Source: Epilithonimonas lactis | Lineage (GTDB): Bacteria; Bacteroidota; Bacteroidia; Flavobacteriales; Weeksellaceae | Direction of reading: 5' to 3' | Length of the DNA stretch: 64,000 nucleotides | Assembly (NCBI RefSeq): GCF_900110605.1 | Contig: NZ_FOFI01000004.1 | Span: 1-64,000 of the forward strand | Shown here: piece after piece, positions 55,702 to 64,000 of the stretch | How positions within the stretch are numbered: position 1 is the stretch's first letter | Layout: each line of letters opens with the position of its first letter | The notes under the pieces: model-generated | Databases searched by the model: none | What the model saw: the letters and a program-made list of their open reading frames with translations, nothing else | Told to the model about the DNA's origin: nothing | Position numbers and translations under genes: made by a program

Positions 55702-56929
55702 GATGCTTAAAAAAGACACAATACAAGTTTTCGAACATAGCTTTTTACCCATTGAGAAAGGAGGTTTTGAGCAACGTCATTTCGTAGCGTTGTCGAAGCT
55801 CAACGCTTTACACGATTATCAATATTTTGATTTAAAACATAATGGAGTAGTGTTTAAGCAATTTGTAGGAGTCATTCAAGTGGATAATCTTACGATAGAA
55901 ATTCTGCCGAAGATTGACCGTTATGAAAATGAAAATAAGGACAATAAAACAAAGTGGCAGAAAGTTCTGATAGAAATGTTGCGTGTGACCAAAAAACTGA
56001 AAATTCAACAGGTTGGTCAGGCAAATGTCACCAAACAATCCATCCATCTCCTCGATATTTATTTCGAATGGTTTCTGAATGAAGTGCAATTGCTAATTCA
56101 TCAAGGTTTAATCAAACAATATTACAAAGAAACTGGAAACGTAAAAGCGTTGAAAGGAAAATTGGAGTTTGCGGGACATATTCAAAAAAATCTTGTTCAC
56201 AAAGAAAGATTCTACACCACGCATCAAGTTTATGACAAAGACCACTTGATTCATCAGATTCTGGGACAGGCTTTGGAAATTATATCCACCTTATCTAAAG
56301 GGAATTATCTCTACAGCAAATGTAAAACGGTACAGCTGGATTTTCCTGAAGTAAAATCCATCAAAGCCAATGAAAATACTTTTACGAAAGTTCCCAAATC
56401 GAGAAAGACGGCACCTTATGAAAATGCGTTAGCGATTGCCAGACTGATTATTCTCAACTATGCTCCGAATATTTCAAGTGGTTCAGAAAAAATGTTGGCT
56501 TTGCTTTTTGATATGAACAGTCTATGGGAGGAATATGTTTTGGTAAGATTAAAACAAGCTTGTCAGGATAATGATATTACAGTTTACGGTCAAAATTCTA
56601 AACCTTTCTGGAACAGCATTACCATTCGTCCAGACATTATTTTGAAAAAAAATAGTAAGGTTGTTTTGATTATTGATACGAAGTGGAAAAATATAGACAA
56701 TTCAAAACCATCAACACAAGATCTAAGGCAGATGTATGTTTATAACGACTATTGGGATTCTTCAAGATCTTTACTTTTATATCCTTCTCAAAATGCTGAG
56801 TTAAATAATGAATCTTTCGTTTTGTTTGATGATAAAATACATTCATGTTCTTTAGGTAAAATTACAGTTATCAATAAATTAGGGGATTTGGATTCTAATA
56901 TTGCACAAAGTATACTTAATTTAGTTTAG
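55694..56929 (+). CDS. mcrC: McrC nuclease subunit
   Basis: 411 aa. An N-terminal beta region that contacts McrB is followed by a helical middle and a PD-(D/E)xK nuclease core with RPDIILKKNSKVVLIIDTKWK (about 312-332), then a QMYVY segment. It provides the cutting activity of the McrBC complex. It is the last island gene before the right boundary. Confidence 0.9.
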   Translation: MLKMLKKDTIQVFEHSFLPIEKGGFEQRHFVALSKLNALHDYQYFDLKHNGVVFKQFVGVIQVDNLTIEILPKIDRYENENKDNKTKWQKVLIEMLRVTKKLKIQQVGQANVTKQSIHLLDIYFEWFLNEVQLLIHQGLIKQYYKETGNVKALKGKLEFAGHIQKNLVHKERFYTTHQVYDKDHLIHQILGQALEIISTLSKGNYLYSKCKTVQLDFPEVKSIKANENTFTKVPKSRKTAPYENALAIARLIILNYAPNISSGSEKMLALLFDMNSLWEEYVLVRLKQACQDNDITVYGQNSKPFWNSITIRPDIILKKNSKVVLIIDTKWKNIDNSKPSTQDLRQMYVYNDYWDSSRSLLLYPSQNAELNNESFVLFDDKIHSCSLGKITVINKLGDLDSNIAQSILNLV

Positions 56930-57081
56930 AATGAAAAAAATTGAAGGTTAGTAAGTTTTTTTGGGGTTGAACAATAGTTATTTGAAAAGCAGAAGATGTT
57001 CACGGTCTTTTATTAATACCTTATTTGTACCATTAAATCATAACTAATTCATTATCAGTAGTAGTTATTTTTGAAAAAGAA

Positions 57082-57087
57082 AAATAA
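57082..57087. other. Putative right attachment core
   Basis: AAATAA here and at 31014-31019 occupy the same codon phase of the split TPR gene. An in-frame TGA at 57072 limits the native sequence to its right. The short core length suits a tyrosine-recombinase crossover region, but a comparison with an empty site is needed to fix it. 56930-57081 holds no gene. Confidence 0.4.
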
Positions 57088-57470
57088 CTTCTGATAAAAA
57101 TCGAGAACTTCTCATAGAAAAAGAAATGTTGCTTTCTCAAAAGGACGAAGAAAACCAGAATCTAAAGCAAAAAGTAAATGAATCTTTCGAAGAAGTGGTG
57201 CAATTGGCAAAAGACAACAGCCCGGAGTTTTTTACCCGTTTCAAAGAAGTGTATCCTCATGTGGTAACAAAAATTCTACAAATAGATCCTCAACTCAGGG
57301 TGACGGAGCTGACCTTATGCGCTTACTTCTTTCTCGGATTTACGCCAAAAGATGTGGCTCTGTACACTTTCAAATCTGTGCACACGGTGAGAAATCGCAG
57401 ACAAAATCTAAGAAACAAACTCAATGTTCCGACCGATGAGAGTTTTGACCTTTGGTTTAAAAATCTCTGA
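57087..57470 (+). pseudogene. TPR-HTH regulator, 3' part (split by island)
   Basis: In frame with codon 383 of the 29870 fragment: TSDKNRELLIEKE, then a coiled coil (EENQNLKQKVNESFEEVVQLAK) and a LuxR-like HTH (LTLCAYFFLGFTPKDVALYTFKSVHTVRNRRQNLRNKLNV). Joined, the gene would encode ~510 aa with lipobox, TPRs, TM and HTH. An ATG at 57126 could start a 114-aa HTH fragment, so a soluble DNA-binding remnant is possible. Confidence 0.8.
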
Positions 57471-57570
57471 GAACAGTATTTATTTTAAGGAATGCTATTA
57501 ATTGCAAGCAGAAGCCATTGTTTCATTAGATTGATCAAAAGATTAAAAAATTCTAGAGATCGAAAATAAA

Positions 57571-57930
57571 TTAGACTGGAATTGCCAATCTGATCCTATC
57601 AAGCATCATATCGATATCAAAAGGTTTTGATATGAAATCATCAGGATCACAGAGATTTTTCATTTGGTCAAGATGAGCATGGGCACTCATGATGATCACG
57701 GGAATCCCAAGATTGGGCGTACTACTTTTGATGTCTCTACAAAGATTGATGCCAGAGCCATCCGGCAGCATGACATCGAATAGATATAGGTCGGGAATAT
57801 CATTCTGGTTGCGATTTAAAAATCCATTGACCGTCGAAAATGAACTGACCGCATAATTTTCCGATTCTAAGAAGATCACCAAAAACTCTCTAATGGCCTG
57901 ATCGTCTTCTACCAAAATAATTTTTCTCAT
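57571..57930 (-). CDS. Stand-alone receiver-domain response regulator
   Basis: 119 aa from ATG 57930 (MRKIILVEDDQ); an upstream ATG at 57945 adds five residues. Acidic E/D pair, phospho-acceptor Asp in LFDVMLPDGSG and Lys in DFISKPFD are present. There is no output domain, so it acts through protein contacts. It is not next to a kinase; the PAS kinase at 60114 is the closest candidate. Confidence 0.88.
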   Translation of the reverse strand: MRKIILVEDDQAIREFLVIFLESENYAVSSFSTVNGFLNRNQNDIPDLYLFDVMLPDGSGINLCRDIKSSTPNLGIPVIIMSAHAHLDQMKNLCDPDDFISKPFDIDMMLDRIRLAIPV

Positions 57931-58107
57931 ACTTAGACTTAGCAATTAAAGAACCACTAATTCTCTTTAAAGTGATTTTATGCAACTTATTTTGTTTTAA
58001 TGTCTTAAAAAGTCATTTAGAAAATTCCCTGATTGTTTAAAACCAAAAAAAAAAACACGAATGACGAACGACAAATGAAAAGGTACTGTTATTTTAAATA
58101 TATTTGA

Positions 58108-58692
58108 ATGAGAAGAATTAAAAAGTCTTCTGCCTTAAAATCCAAGCAAATGATGAATAATAATATTTTTCAATTTTTAGATATGACACAGCTTTTTATC
58201 TTACAGTATATTTTAAAGATTTTAAATGGACTTTCTGCTCTTTCTTTCTGCGCTATCGATTTCAACCACGATGAAGATGAGTTGATGACCACAGTACTTT
58301 TAATGGGCGCTGCATTTGCATTTTTTGCTTTAATTATTGGGGTCGCGGTTGTGATCATCGTCTCCACAATTTTGTTTTTCCTGATCAGCGGCGGATTGAT
58401 CTCTGCTTCTGTTCTCGTAGGATTTCAACAGAGATCGGCCAGCAAAGGTTTTAAAACATTTTTCATCCTATTATGCTCTTTGGGAACGTCGGTGATCTCT
58501 GTCATTTTCTTTTGGGTGCTCAACTCGGCGAATGATTGGTGGACCGTAGAAGTTGCTTTGTTTGCTGGTTTGTTGGTTGGTATTTTTTGCGGCTGGCTAT
58601 TGGGTTTGCTAATCTTCCATGCATTCCGAAAGGTTGTCTTGTTTTTGAAAAAGAAATTTGAGAATCGAGGGAATCAAAAAAGCATTCCATAA
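58108..58692 (+). CDS. Inner-membrane hypothetical protein
   Basis: 194 aa (a later start at 58150 is possible). Three to four hydrophobic helices (about 65-95, 108-130, 146-172) and a basic C-terminus (FLKKKFENRGNQKS). No family is recognised. It faces the PA2169-type gene across a shared terminator. Confidence 0.65.
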   Translation: MRRIKKSSALKSKQMMNNNIFQFLDMTQLFILQYILKILNGLSALSFCAIDFNHDEDELMTTVLLMGAAFAFFALIIGVAVVIIVSTILFFLISGGLISASVLVGFQQRSASKGFKTFFILLCSLGTSVISVIFFWVLNSANDWWTVEVALFAGLLVGIFCGWLLGLLIFHAFRKVVLFLKKKFENRGNQKSIP

Positions 58693-58731
58693 GTTTTAGA
58701 TGGTAACATCACAGCAAACTTAAATACAAAA

Positions 58732-58767
58732 AAAGGAGATAGAATAATTGATTATTTTATCTCCTTT
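58732..58767. terminator. Bidirectional terminator
   Basis: AAAGGAGATA (58732-58741) is complementary to TATCTCCTTT (58758-58767) between two convergent genes, with A- and T-rich flanks on the two sides. Confidence 0.75.
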
Positions 58768-58793
58768 CTTGATTTTAATGCTAATTAAAATGC

Positions 58794-59243
58794 CTAGCTG
58801 ATGCTTTCCAAAGTTTCAAATTTTGCATATGAAGCTTTCAGATGATGAAGCTGATCCAAAACCAGCGTCGTACTTTCTGGGCATAAATCGCCACTTTCCA
58901 ACGCATTGTCGTAAGCGTCTATTGCTGCCTTTTCTCCGAACACCACATTCTCCAATGTTGATTCATCTTTGTCTTTTGTGAAGGTATTCTTCACGTCGAT
59001 CCAAGCTCTGTGGAACGCGCCTGAAACACTCGTCGTGTTGTCAGGATCACCACCTTTGGCTGTGATGAGATCAATCAGGTCTTGCTTCATATCCCAACTT
59101 TCGGCAACCATATCGTCGTAGGCTGGTCTTAGTTCGGAATAGTTATCCCATACTTTGTCTGCAACTTTGGCAAATCCTGCAATTCTGTCATTTGTGATAT
59201 TCAGCAGGTCATTGAGTACTGAAATTGTTTTGTCGTTGTTCAT
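58794..59243 (-). CDS. PA2169/DUF2383 four-helix-bundle protein
   Basis: 149 aa. A ferritin-like helical bundle, with VLNDLLNITNDRIAGFAKVAD at the start and FHRAWIDVKNTFTKDKDESTLENVVFGEKAAIDAYDNAL in the middle, typical of the PA2169 family. These proteins are induced by stress; some relatives bind metal, but no catalytic role is established. The ~300 bp upstream (59244-59541) shows no feature beyond AT-rich promoter DNA. Confidence 0.85.
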   Translation of the reverse strand: MNNDKTISVLNDLLNITNDRIAGFAKVADKVWDNYSELRPAYDDMVAESWDMKQDLIDLITAKGGDPDNTTSVSGAFHRAWIDVKNTFTKDKDESTLENVVFGEKAAIDAYDNALESGDLCPESTTLVLDQLHHLKASYAKFETLESIS

Positions 59244-59547
59244 AATGATAATGATTTAGTGTACTGAATATTTTACAAGATTGATGCCTGCGCTACGTCC
59301 AGAATCCTATTTGTGAAAACATTATGCTTTTCGGTCGATTTTATAATGCTTGAACCTATTAGGCTAGCAAAAAATTAATAGTAACTTTAAAATCTGATTA
59401 AAAAATATTACAATCTATCATTTTGTTGTAACAGCGAGTGATAGTTGAAATGGTACGAAAGATGATTTGAATCTTTTATAATCTAACTAATGGTGTTTGG
59501 AATAAGTGGCTGATGAATAGTAATTTAAACTAAAATTAATATTGCTT

Positions 59548-60063
59548 ATGAACAATTCTCTATTAAGAATAAAAGTACAGCTTATTATCTCTGTTCTGTT
59601 TGTTTTTTCATGCGGCGAAGCTGGAAAACAAAAAGTCATTAAAAAAGTGAGCGATACGGCCACAACCGTACAAAAGGTAGATGCTGTCCAAACAAGTCTT
59701 AAAAATTTACCAAAAAAAGAAATCCAAAATTCTCCGAAAAATAGAGTAGAAGGTAAAACCTATGTTGGGCAGTTGAGCCAGTCGTGCGCATTGACCAGCA
59801 ATGGCGCATACTATGTTTATATGCTCTTGCAATTAAAGTTTGATCATGACCATGTGACAGTAACGAATCTACGAGTGGCCTCTAGCCTTCGCATTATTAA
59901 TGAAAAAAACTATACTTATCAAATCAATGGCAATCAGATATTGATTGATGGCTTAGAAGATTTTAAATCATTTAAAATTAAAAACGACAAATTGATCGGT
60001 ACCAACCGCAGTGATTCCACCATTGAATTTTTGACTGGAAAAGGTTCTTTCTTTGATCGATAA
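59548..60063 (+). CDS. Putative lipoprotein
   Basis: 171 aa from ATG 59548 (MNNSLLRIKV); a TTG two codons upstream is possible. The signal sequence ends in a lipobox VFSCGEAG. A lysine-rich linker is followed by a small beta domain (RVEGKTYVGQLSQSCALTSNG...). No family is recognised. Confidence 0.7.
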   Translation: MNNSLLRIKVQLIISVLFVFSCGEAGKQKVIKKVSDTATTVQKVDAVQTSLKNLPKKEIQNSPKNRVEGKTYVGQLSQSCALTSNGAYYVYMLLQLKFDHDHVTVTNLRVASSLRIINEKNYTYQINGNQILIDGLEDFKSFKIKNDKLIGTNRSDSTIEFLTGKGSFFDR

Positions 60064-60113
60064 ATTTATAATGAAATATTTTATTTTCCGCCTTTGATTA
60101 TTATTCTATTTAG

Positions 60114-62090
60114 TTAATCAATCGGAATGATCACTGAGAACGTGGTTCCTTCTTCTTTGGAACTATTCACCTGGATGGTACCGTTATGAAGTTCAATAAT
60201 TTCTTTAGAAAGATAAAGTCCAATGCCAAATCCGGAGATAGACCTACTTTTCATATCCTTCACCCTGTAATAACGGTCGAAGATGCGATGTTGGTCATTT
60301 TCGGATATGCCTATTCCTTGGTCATGAACATTGATCTTCAAAGTGCTTTCATCAACTTTAAGATATTCTACTGTGATCATGGTCCCAGGTGGCGAATATT
60401 TGATTGCATTTCCGATGAGATTATGAAGGACTTGCGATATCTTTTCGCGATCCGCGTGAATCTGAGTTTGTCCAGCTGCTTTAAAGATAAAATGACGCGT
60501 ATCGTTGGCTGAAAGTACTTCGTCCTCGATCTCTGAGAATAGCGTCTGAAAGTCAAAAGCTCTTTTTTCGATGTGCAATTGTCCAGAGTCAAGTCTTGAT
60601 ACATTCAGAAAACCGTTGATCATGCTATTCATGTAATCCGCCTGCTTCAAACATTTTTCCAATATGTTTTGCTGTTTGGAGTCTTGCCCGCTGGTTTCCA
60701 AACGTTGCAAGATCTGGATATATGCCTTCAGCGACGTCAGTGGTGTTTTGAGCTCGTGGCTGACCATTCCCATGAAATCATCCTTTCGTTCCTCCTCCTT
60801 TTTCTGTCTTGTGATATCCCGCAGCGTACCATTGAGGCTTATTGGATTGCCTTCTTTATCATAGAAAACCCTTCCGCTGGCCTGTAGTAGACGGATCTTT
60901 TTGTCTATTTTATTCTGGATCCTATATTCGATGGAATAGTGACCATCGGAATCTTTGGAAAGCGAATTGGTGATAGCTATAGTGACGCGGTCCTGATCCT
61001 CTGGTAAGATGGCCGCCAATGCAACGGACAAGTCTAGATTTTCTTCCGACGACAATCCGAACCAACTTTTCAATAGATTATTCCCGGAAAACAAGTTGGT
61101 TGCGGGTTGATAATAGAAAGTTGCAAGCTCACCCGCGTCTATGGCTAGGGCCAACATCTGCTGGTCATTTTCATTCTTTCGGCGCGCCAGAACTTGTTCG
61201 GTGATCTCCTCGATGATGACAAGAACACCCGAGATCTCACCATTTTCCGCAAAAATTGGTTGATATATGGAATTCACGATGGCTTCTCTCAATCCATCAT
61301 TGTGGCGTAAGTTGACCGTGAATTCTGTATTTATCTTAGCTTTTCCGCTTTGGTAGACTTCTTTCAGCCATTTATTGACCGGTTGGCCTTTCAACTCTGG
61401 TCTTGCATTTTCATGTGGACGACCGATAACTTCGGATTCATTACGACCCCAAATTGTAAGAATGGCTGGATTGGCAATCTCGATGATATGGTCCGGACCT
61501 TTTAACATCCCAATTCCAACTGGTGCTTGCTCTATGATCGTTCGGATATATTCCCTGCTTTGGTCAAGTTGCTGCATCGACCTGTTGAGTTCTTCGTTGG
61601 TCGATGTCAGTTCTTCAAGCGTTGCGGCCATCTCCTCGTTGAGCGCGTTTTCCTTTAATTCTTTCTCCTTGATCTGTTGCAGGAATTCTCGGCGAGATGT
61701 CACCTCAAGTGCCGTGTTGAGTATGCACCATGTTTTATTATTAGAGTCGACAAGTGCCTTATATTCATAATCGAAATAGTCCAGCGTTTCCACGCCGTCC
61801 TTAATCAATTTTGCAGGTGCTTCATACACAGAATAAGTTTTGCCAGAACGCCAAACTTCCTGCAACAATTCTAGAAAGGGCTGTCCTTCCAATTCGGGAA
61901 TTGCCTCCAGCAATGGTTTTCCAATCACGGATTCATCTTTGCCCCAGAGGGCCAGCATGCCTTCGTTAGCAAAACGGATGATCACATCTTCCCCGGAATA
62001 TATCGCTGTTGGTGCAGGAGATGCGACAAGTGCCTGGATGATCATCTCCTGACTGAACTCTTTATCGGACAAATTTTCTCTGGTAATCAT
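60114..62090 (-). CDS. Multi-PAS sensor histidine kinase
   Basis: 658 aa, with no TM helix, so cytoplasmic. Three PAS domains (about 15-135, 180-300, 315-430; the first two share IWG/LWG..ESVIG-type segments) with a coiled coil between the first two. HisKA has the HELKTPLTSLKAYIQIL box. HATPase has NLIGNAIKYSPPG, DQGIGI and GFGIGLYLSKEI. Likely senses a cytoplasmic ligand or redox signal. No response regulator is adjacent; the receiver at 57571 is ~2 kb away. Confidence 0.92.
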   Translation of the reverse strand: MITRENLSDKEFSQEMIIQALVASPAPTAIYSGEDVIIRFANEGMLALWGKDESVIGKPLLEAIPELEGQPFLELLQEVWRSGKTYSVYEAPAKLIKDGVETLDYFDYEYKALVDSNNKTWCILNTALEVTSRREFLQQIKEKELKENALNEEMAATLEELTSTNEELNRSMQQLDQSREYIRTIIEQAPVGIGMLKGPDHIIEIANPAILTIWGRNESEVIGRPHENARPELKGQPVNKWLKEVYQSGKAKINTEFTVNLRHNDGLREAIVNSIYQPIFAENGEISGVLVIIEEITEQVLARRKNENDQQMLALAIDAGELATFYYQPATNLFSGNNLLKSWFGLSSEENLDLSVALAAILPEDQDRVTIAITNSLSKDSDGHYSIEYRIQNKIDKKIRLLQASGRVFYDKEGNPISLNGTLRDITRQKKEEERKDDFMGMVSHELKTPLTSLKAYIQILQRLETSGQDSKQQNILEKCLKQADYMNSMINGFLNVSRLDSGQLHIEKRAFDFQTLFSEIEDEVLSANDTRHFIFKAAGQTQIHADREKISQVLHNLIGNAIKYSPPGTMITVEYLKVDESTLKINVHDQGIGISENDQHRIFDRYYRVKDMKSRSISGFGIGLYLSKEIIELHNGTIQVNSSKEEGTTFSVIIPID

Positions 62091-62230
62091 AGATGTGACA
62101 AAGATATGGAAAAGTCTTTTTAATGCTTACAAAAGAGTTAATGTAAAATTTTATTAATATTATTATAGATAATGTTTTATTGTTGATATATTAGCATGTT
62201 AATTGTAATATGTTTGTTAAATAAAGTAAA

Positions 62231-64000
62231 ATGCTTAAGATATATAGTTTATCCTTGTTTTTCTGTACTGTGTTATTATATGGACAAAACACGGTCTCAA
62301 AAGTAGCATCCAATGATTCCTCATCGAACATAAATGATGCTAACTTAACTTTGAGAACAGAAGAGATGATGACCCCCAGTGATAAAAATAATTATCAACA
62401 GTTGGTCGAAGATCATACGCATGCTCCCAATAGCTATATCTTTTATGTTGATGGTCTTTTGCCAGATGGTACGAAAACTGACGGACTTTACATTCCTATT
62501 GCAAAAGCCTATCAAATGTGGCAAAAAGGGAGATATATGCAGAACGACGCTGGTTCCTATACGCCGATCGATCAAAATGGTCAGCAGGCTGCCACGGTGT
62601 TTTGGGAAGATGTGAATGGCTTGATCAGTTCCACTTCTATTGAGGGAGCAGGTGAGAGCGCCAAAATTAAAATTATAATTGATAAAACCAAAGGTGAAGG
62701 TAATGCCAGCATCGCATTCGAGGTCGATGGCGTGATCTATTGGACCTGGCATGTTTGGGTGACGGACAATCCTGAGGACGGCGCACTTTATGGACAAGGT
62801 TTTGAAACTGATATTCAGAACCAGACTTTCACGCCAAAATATATGGATCGGAATCTTGGCGCAACCAACGCCAGCTTTCTTGGTCACGACTGGCACAAGT
62901 CTGGAGGCATGATGTACCAATGGGGAAGGAAAGATCCAGTACCGCCATTGGAATACAAAGACGGCTCATTCTATGAAGTGACTGGCGATGTCGGAAGCAG
63001 AAGACATGCCTATGCAACTTTGCAGTCCGCTCCAATATCTGTAAAACAAAGAGGAAATGATACTGGTACGAATAACATTAATGGAAATATCAGATATTCC
63101 ATCAATAATCCGATTGACATCATTACGCATGGTACAAACGATGGAACTTGGTTTTCCAACCAGCAATATAAAAGCAACAATTCCAATGCGGATCTAATAG
63201 AAACTTGGGATCTATGGTCTGACAACAGAAAAGGTCTTCATAGCAATGCATCGAGTAATATCATTTCATTAGCGGTGGATAGTAAGTCGTATGAGATAAA
63301 ATCTGAATATGATCCTTGCCCAAATGGGTGGCGAGTTCCTTCTCACTATGGAAGAACTACTGTCAATAACAACCTCAATCCATTAGGAAGAAAAAACAGT
63401 GGATTCAATGATGACACGAATGTCGCTTACAGTCAGGTTTTGCCTAATTCCATCAATGCGGCGCTGATCGGTGTGAAAGTTTATCCTGGCAGAGGAATAG
63501 ACTTCAATAGAACTGATAATAGAAAAATAGGATTGATGCCAACCACGGGAAATTATATCTTTTATGCTGCAAATGGTGGAAATCCTGCACAAGTTGTTTA
63601 TCAAGATCAAGCCTCTGATGGCATTTTGCTTAATGCCACTTACGGCATCGGTGGTGCGAGAGGTACCATTATCCGCAATGATCCTACAAGAGCAGACGTT
63701 TCCACCACCGGTTGGAACGGGATCTACGTCAATCAAACCTTCAAAACAAATGGTTTGGGAGCGGTAAGATGTATGAAAGACCCAAACATGGCACAATTAC
63801 CTGAATTTTACAACACGGAATATGTTTTGTCCACAGATGTTGACGCAACAGATTATAAAGCATGGACAAAGGAGTCTAATAGTTTTGTGGTCATGACAGG
63901 TGATGAAAATGATAATCTGTCACAAGACAGAGAGTTGGTCATCAGTCTTAAAAAAGCTTATGCTATGCACAAACTCTACCTTTCTGAAAATAATCAACTT
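62231..64000 (+). CDS. Secreted protein, partial (runs off right edge)
   Basis: 590 codons are visible without a stop to the end of the window. Signal peptide MLKIYSLSLFFCTVLLYGQN. The mature part has TPKYMDRNLGATNAS, MYQWGRKDP and DPCPNGWRVPSHYGR, motifs shared with fibrobacter-type (FISUMP) and related surface-protein domains in Bacteroidota. The 140-bp gap to the divergent kinase holds its promoter. Probably a surface or secreted structural protein. Confidence 0.75.
   Translation, partial: MLKIYSLSLFFCTVLLYGQNTVSKVASNDSSSNINDANLTLRTEEMMTPSDKNNYQQLVEDHTHAPNSYIFYVDGLLPDGTKTDGLYIPIAKAYQMWQKGRYMQNDAGSYTPIDQNGQQAATVFWEDVNGLISSTSIEGAGESAKIKIIIDKTKGEGNASIAFEVDGVIYWTWHVWVTDNPEDGALYGQGFETDIQNQTFTPKYMDRNLGATNASFLGHDWHKSGGMMYQWGRKDPVPPLEYKDGSFYEVTGDVGSRRHAYATLQSAPISVKQRGNDTGTNNINGNIRYSINNPIDIITHGTNDGTWFSNQQYKSNNSNADLIETWDLWSDNRKGLHSNASSNIISLAVDSKSYEIKSEYDPCPNGWRVPSHYGRTTVNNNLNPLGRKNSGFNDDTNVAYSQVLPNSINAALIGVKVYPGRGIDFNRTDNRKIGLMPTTGNYIFYAANGGNPAQVVYQDQASDGILLNATYGIGGARGTIIRNDPTRADVSTTGWNGIYVNQTFKTNGLGAVRCMKDPNMAQLPEFYNTEYVLSTDVDATDYKAWTKESNSFVVMTGDENDNLSQDRELVISLKKAYAMHKLYLSENNQL

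Larger units (their letters stand above)
31014..57087. mobile_element. Mobilizable genomic island (~26 kb) in TPR gene
   Basis: Boundaries are placed where the split TPR gene can be rejoined in frame. The word AAATAA at 31014-31019 recurs at 57082-57087 in the same codon phase, and joining there gives ...LISIEI-TSDKNRELL. Contents: excisionase-like HTH proteins, tyrosine integrase, primase/helicase, MobC-like protein, relaxase, then Fic, sigma/dead-Cas12f, type I R-M, RloC-like nuclease, DUF262 protein and McrBC. No type IV secretion genes are present, so it is an integrative mobilizable element rather than a self-transmissible one. The exact core is inference; the island itself is well supported. 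Confidence 0.8.

Noticed and set aside
31014-57087. A self-transmissible conjugative element (ICE)
   Set aside because: A relaxase and MobC-like protein are present, but no Tra/type IV secretion genes or coupling protein lie in the island, so it is better called mobilizable.

Overview
The window looks like a chromosome segment of a Bacteroidota bacterium, most likely a flavobacterium of the Chryseobacterium/Elizabethkingia kind. The support is AT-rich sequence, TAnnTTTG-type -7 promoter elements, outer-membrane proteins with Flavobacteria-style signal peptides, GEVED and TPR-HTH proteins, and intact tyrosine and serine recombinase modules. Species assignment is inference.

Layout. 1-2.7 kb: a Fic protein, a tiny acidic protein and a large serine recombinase (a mobile-element edge). 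3-13.7 kb: an OmpR-type two-component system followed by dgkA, an LTA-synthase/phosphoethanolamine-transferase-like enzyme, two PAP2 phosphatases, a TauE/SafE permease, an HD hydrolase, a half-size EamA transporter and an outer-membrane barrel. Six of the promoters here carry the same tandem 11-bp-spaced TTCAAAATT box directly in front of a -7 element, so the set looks like one envelope/lipid-remodelling regulon. 14-19.6 kb: a decaying region with an AraC gene cut by an IS21-type end, a broken 2'-5' RNA ligase gene, small promoter-terminator units, a metallophosphoesterase, circularly permuted tRNA-like modules and a slipin. This resembles an RNA-repair/Y-RNA type locus without RtcB or Ro. 19.7-24.9 kb: an acyl-CoA dehydrogenase/PIG-L/NodS-type methyltransferase/glycosyltransferase cassette, a cupin and a YetF protein. 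25-29.8 kb: an epimerase remnant and three secreted proteins.

31.0-57.1 kb is a ~26-kb mobilizable genomic island inserted in a TPR-HTH regulator gene. The 5' part of that gene ends at about 31018 and its 3' part resumes at about 57087, in the same frame. The island carries an excisionase-like protein, tyrosine integrase, primase/helicase, iteron-like repeats, MobC-like protein and relaxase, and then defence cargo: a Fic protein; a two-gene operon of an ECF sigma factor plus a nuclease-dead, C-terminally truncated Cas12f/TnpB-like protein with a structured guide-RNA-like region behind it; an HTH regulator; and a type I R-M locus (hsdM, hsdS, hsdR) with an embedded RloC/PrrC-like anticodon nuclease and a DUF262/DUF1524 (GmrSD-like) protein, followed by mcrB (split by an in-frame stop) and mcrC. 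The sigma/dead-Cas12f pair is the most exciting item. It matches the recently reported Bacteroidota theme of RNA-guided transcription by dCas12f-sigma complexes, here as cargo of an integrative element.

57.5-64 kb returns to chromosomal genes: a stand-alone receiver, a membrane protein, a PA2169-type bundle protein, a lipoprotein, a multi-PAS histidine kinase, and a secreted protein that runs off the right edge.
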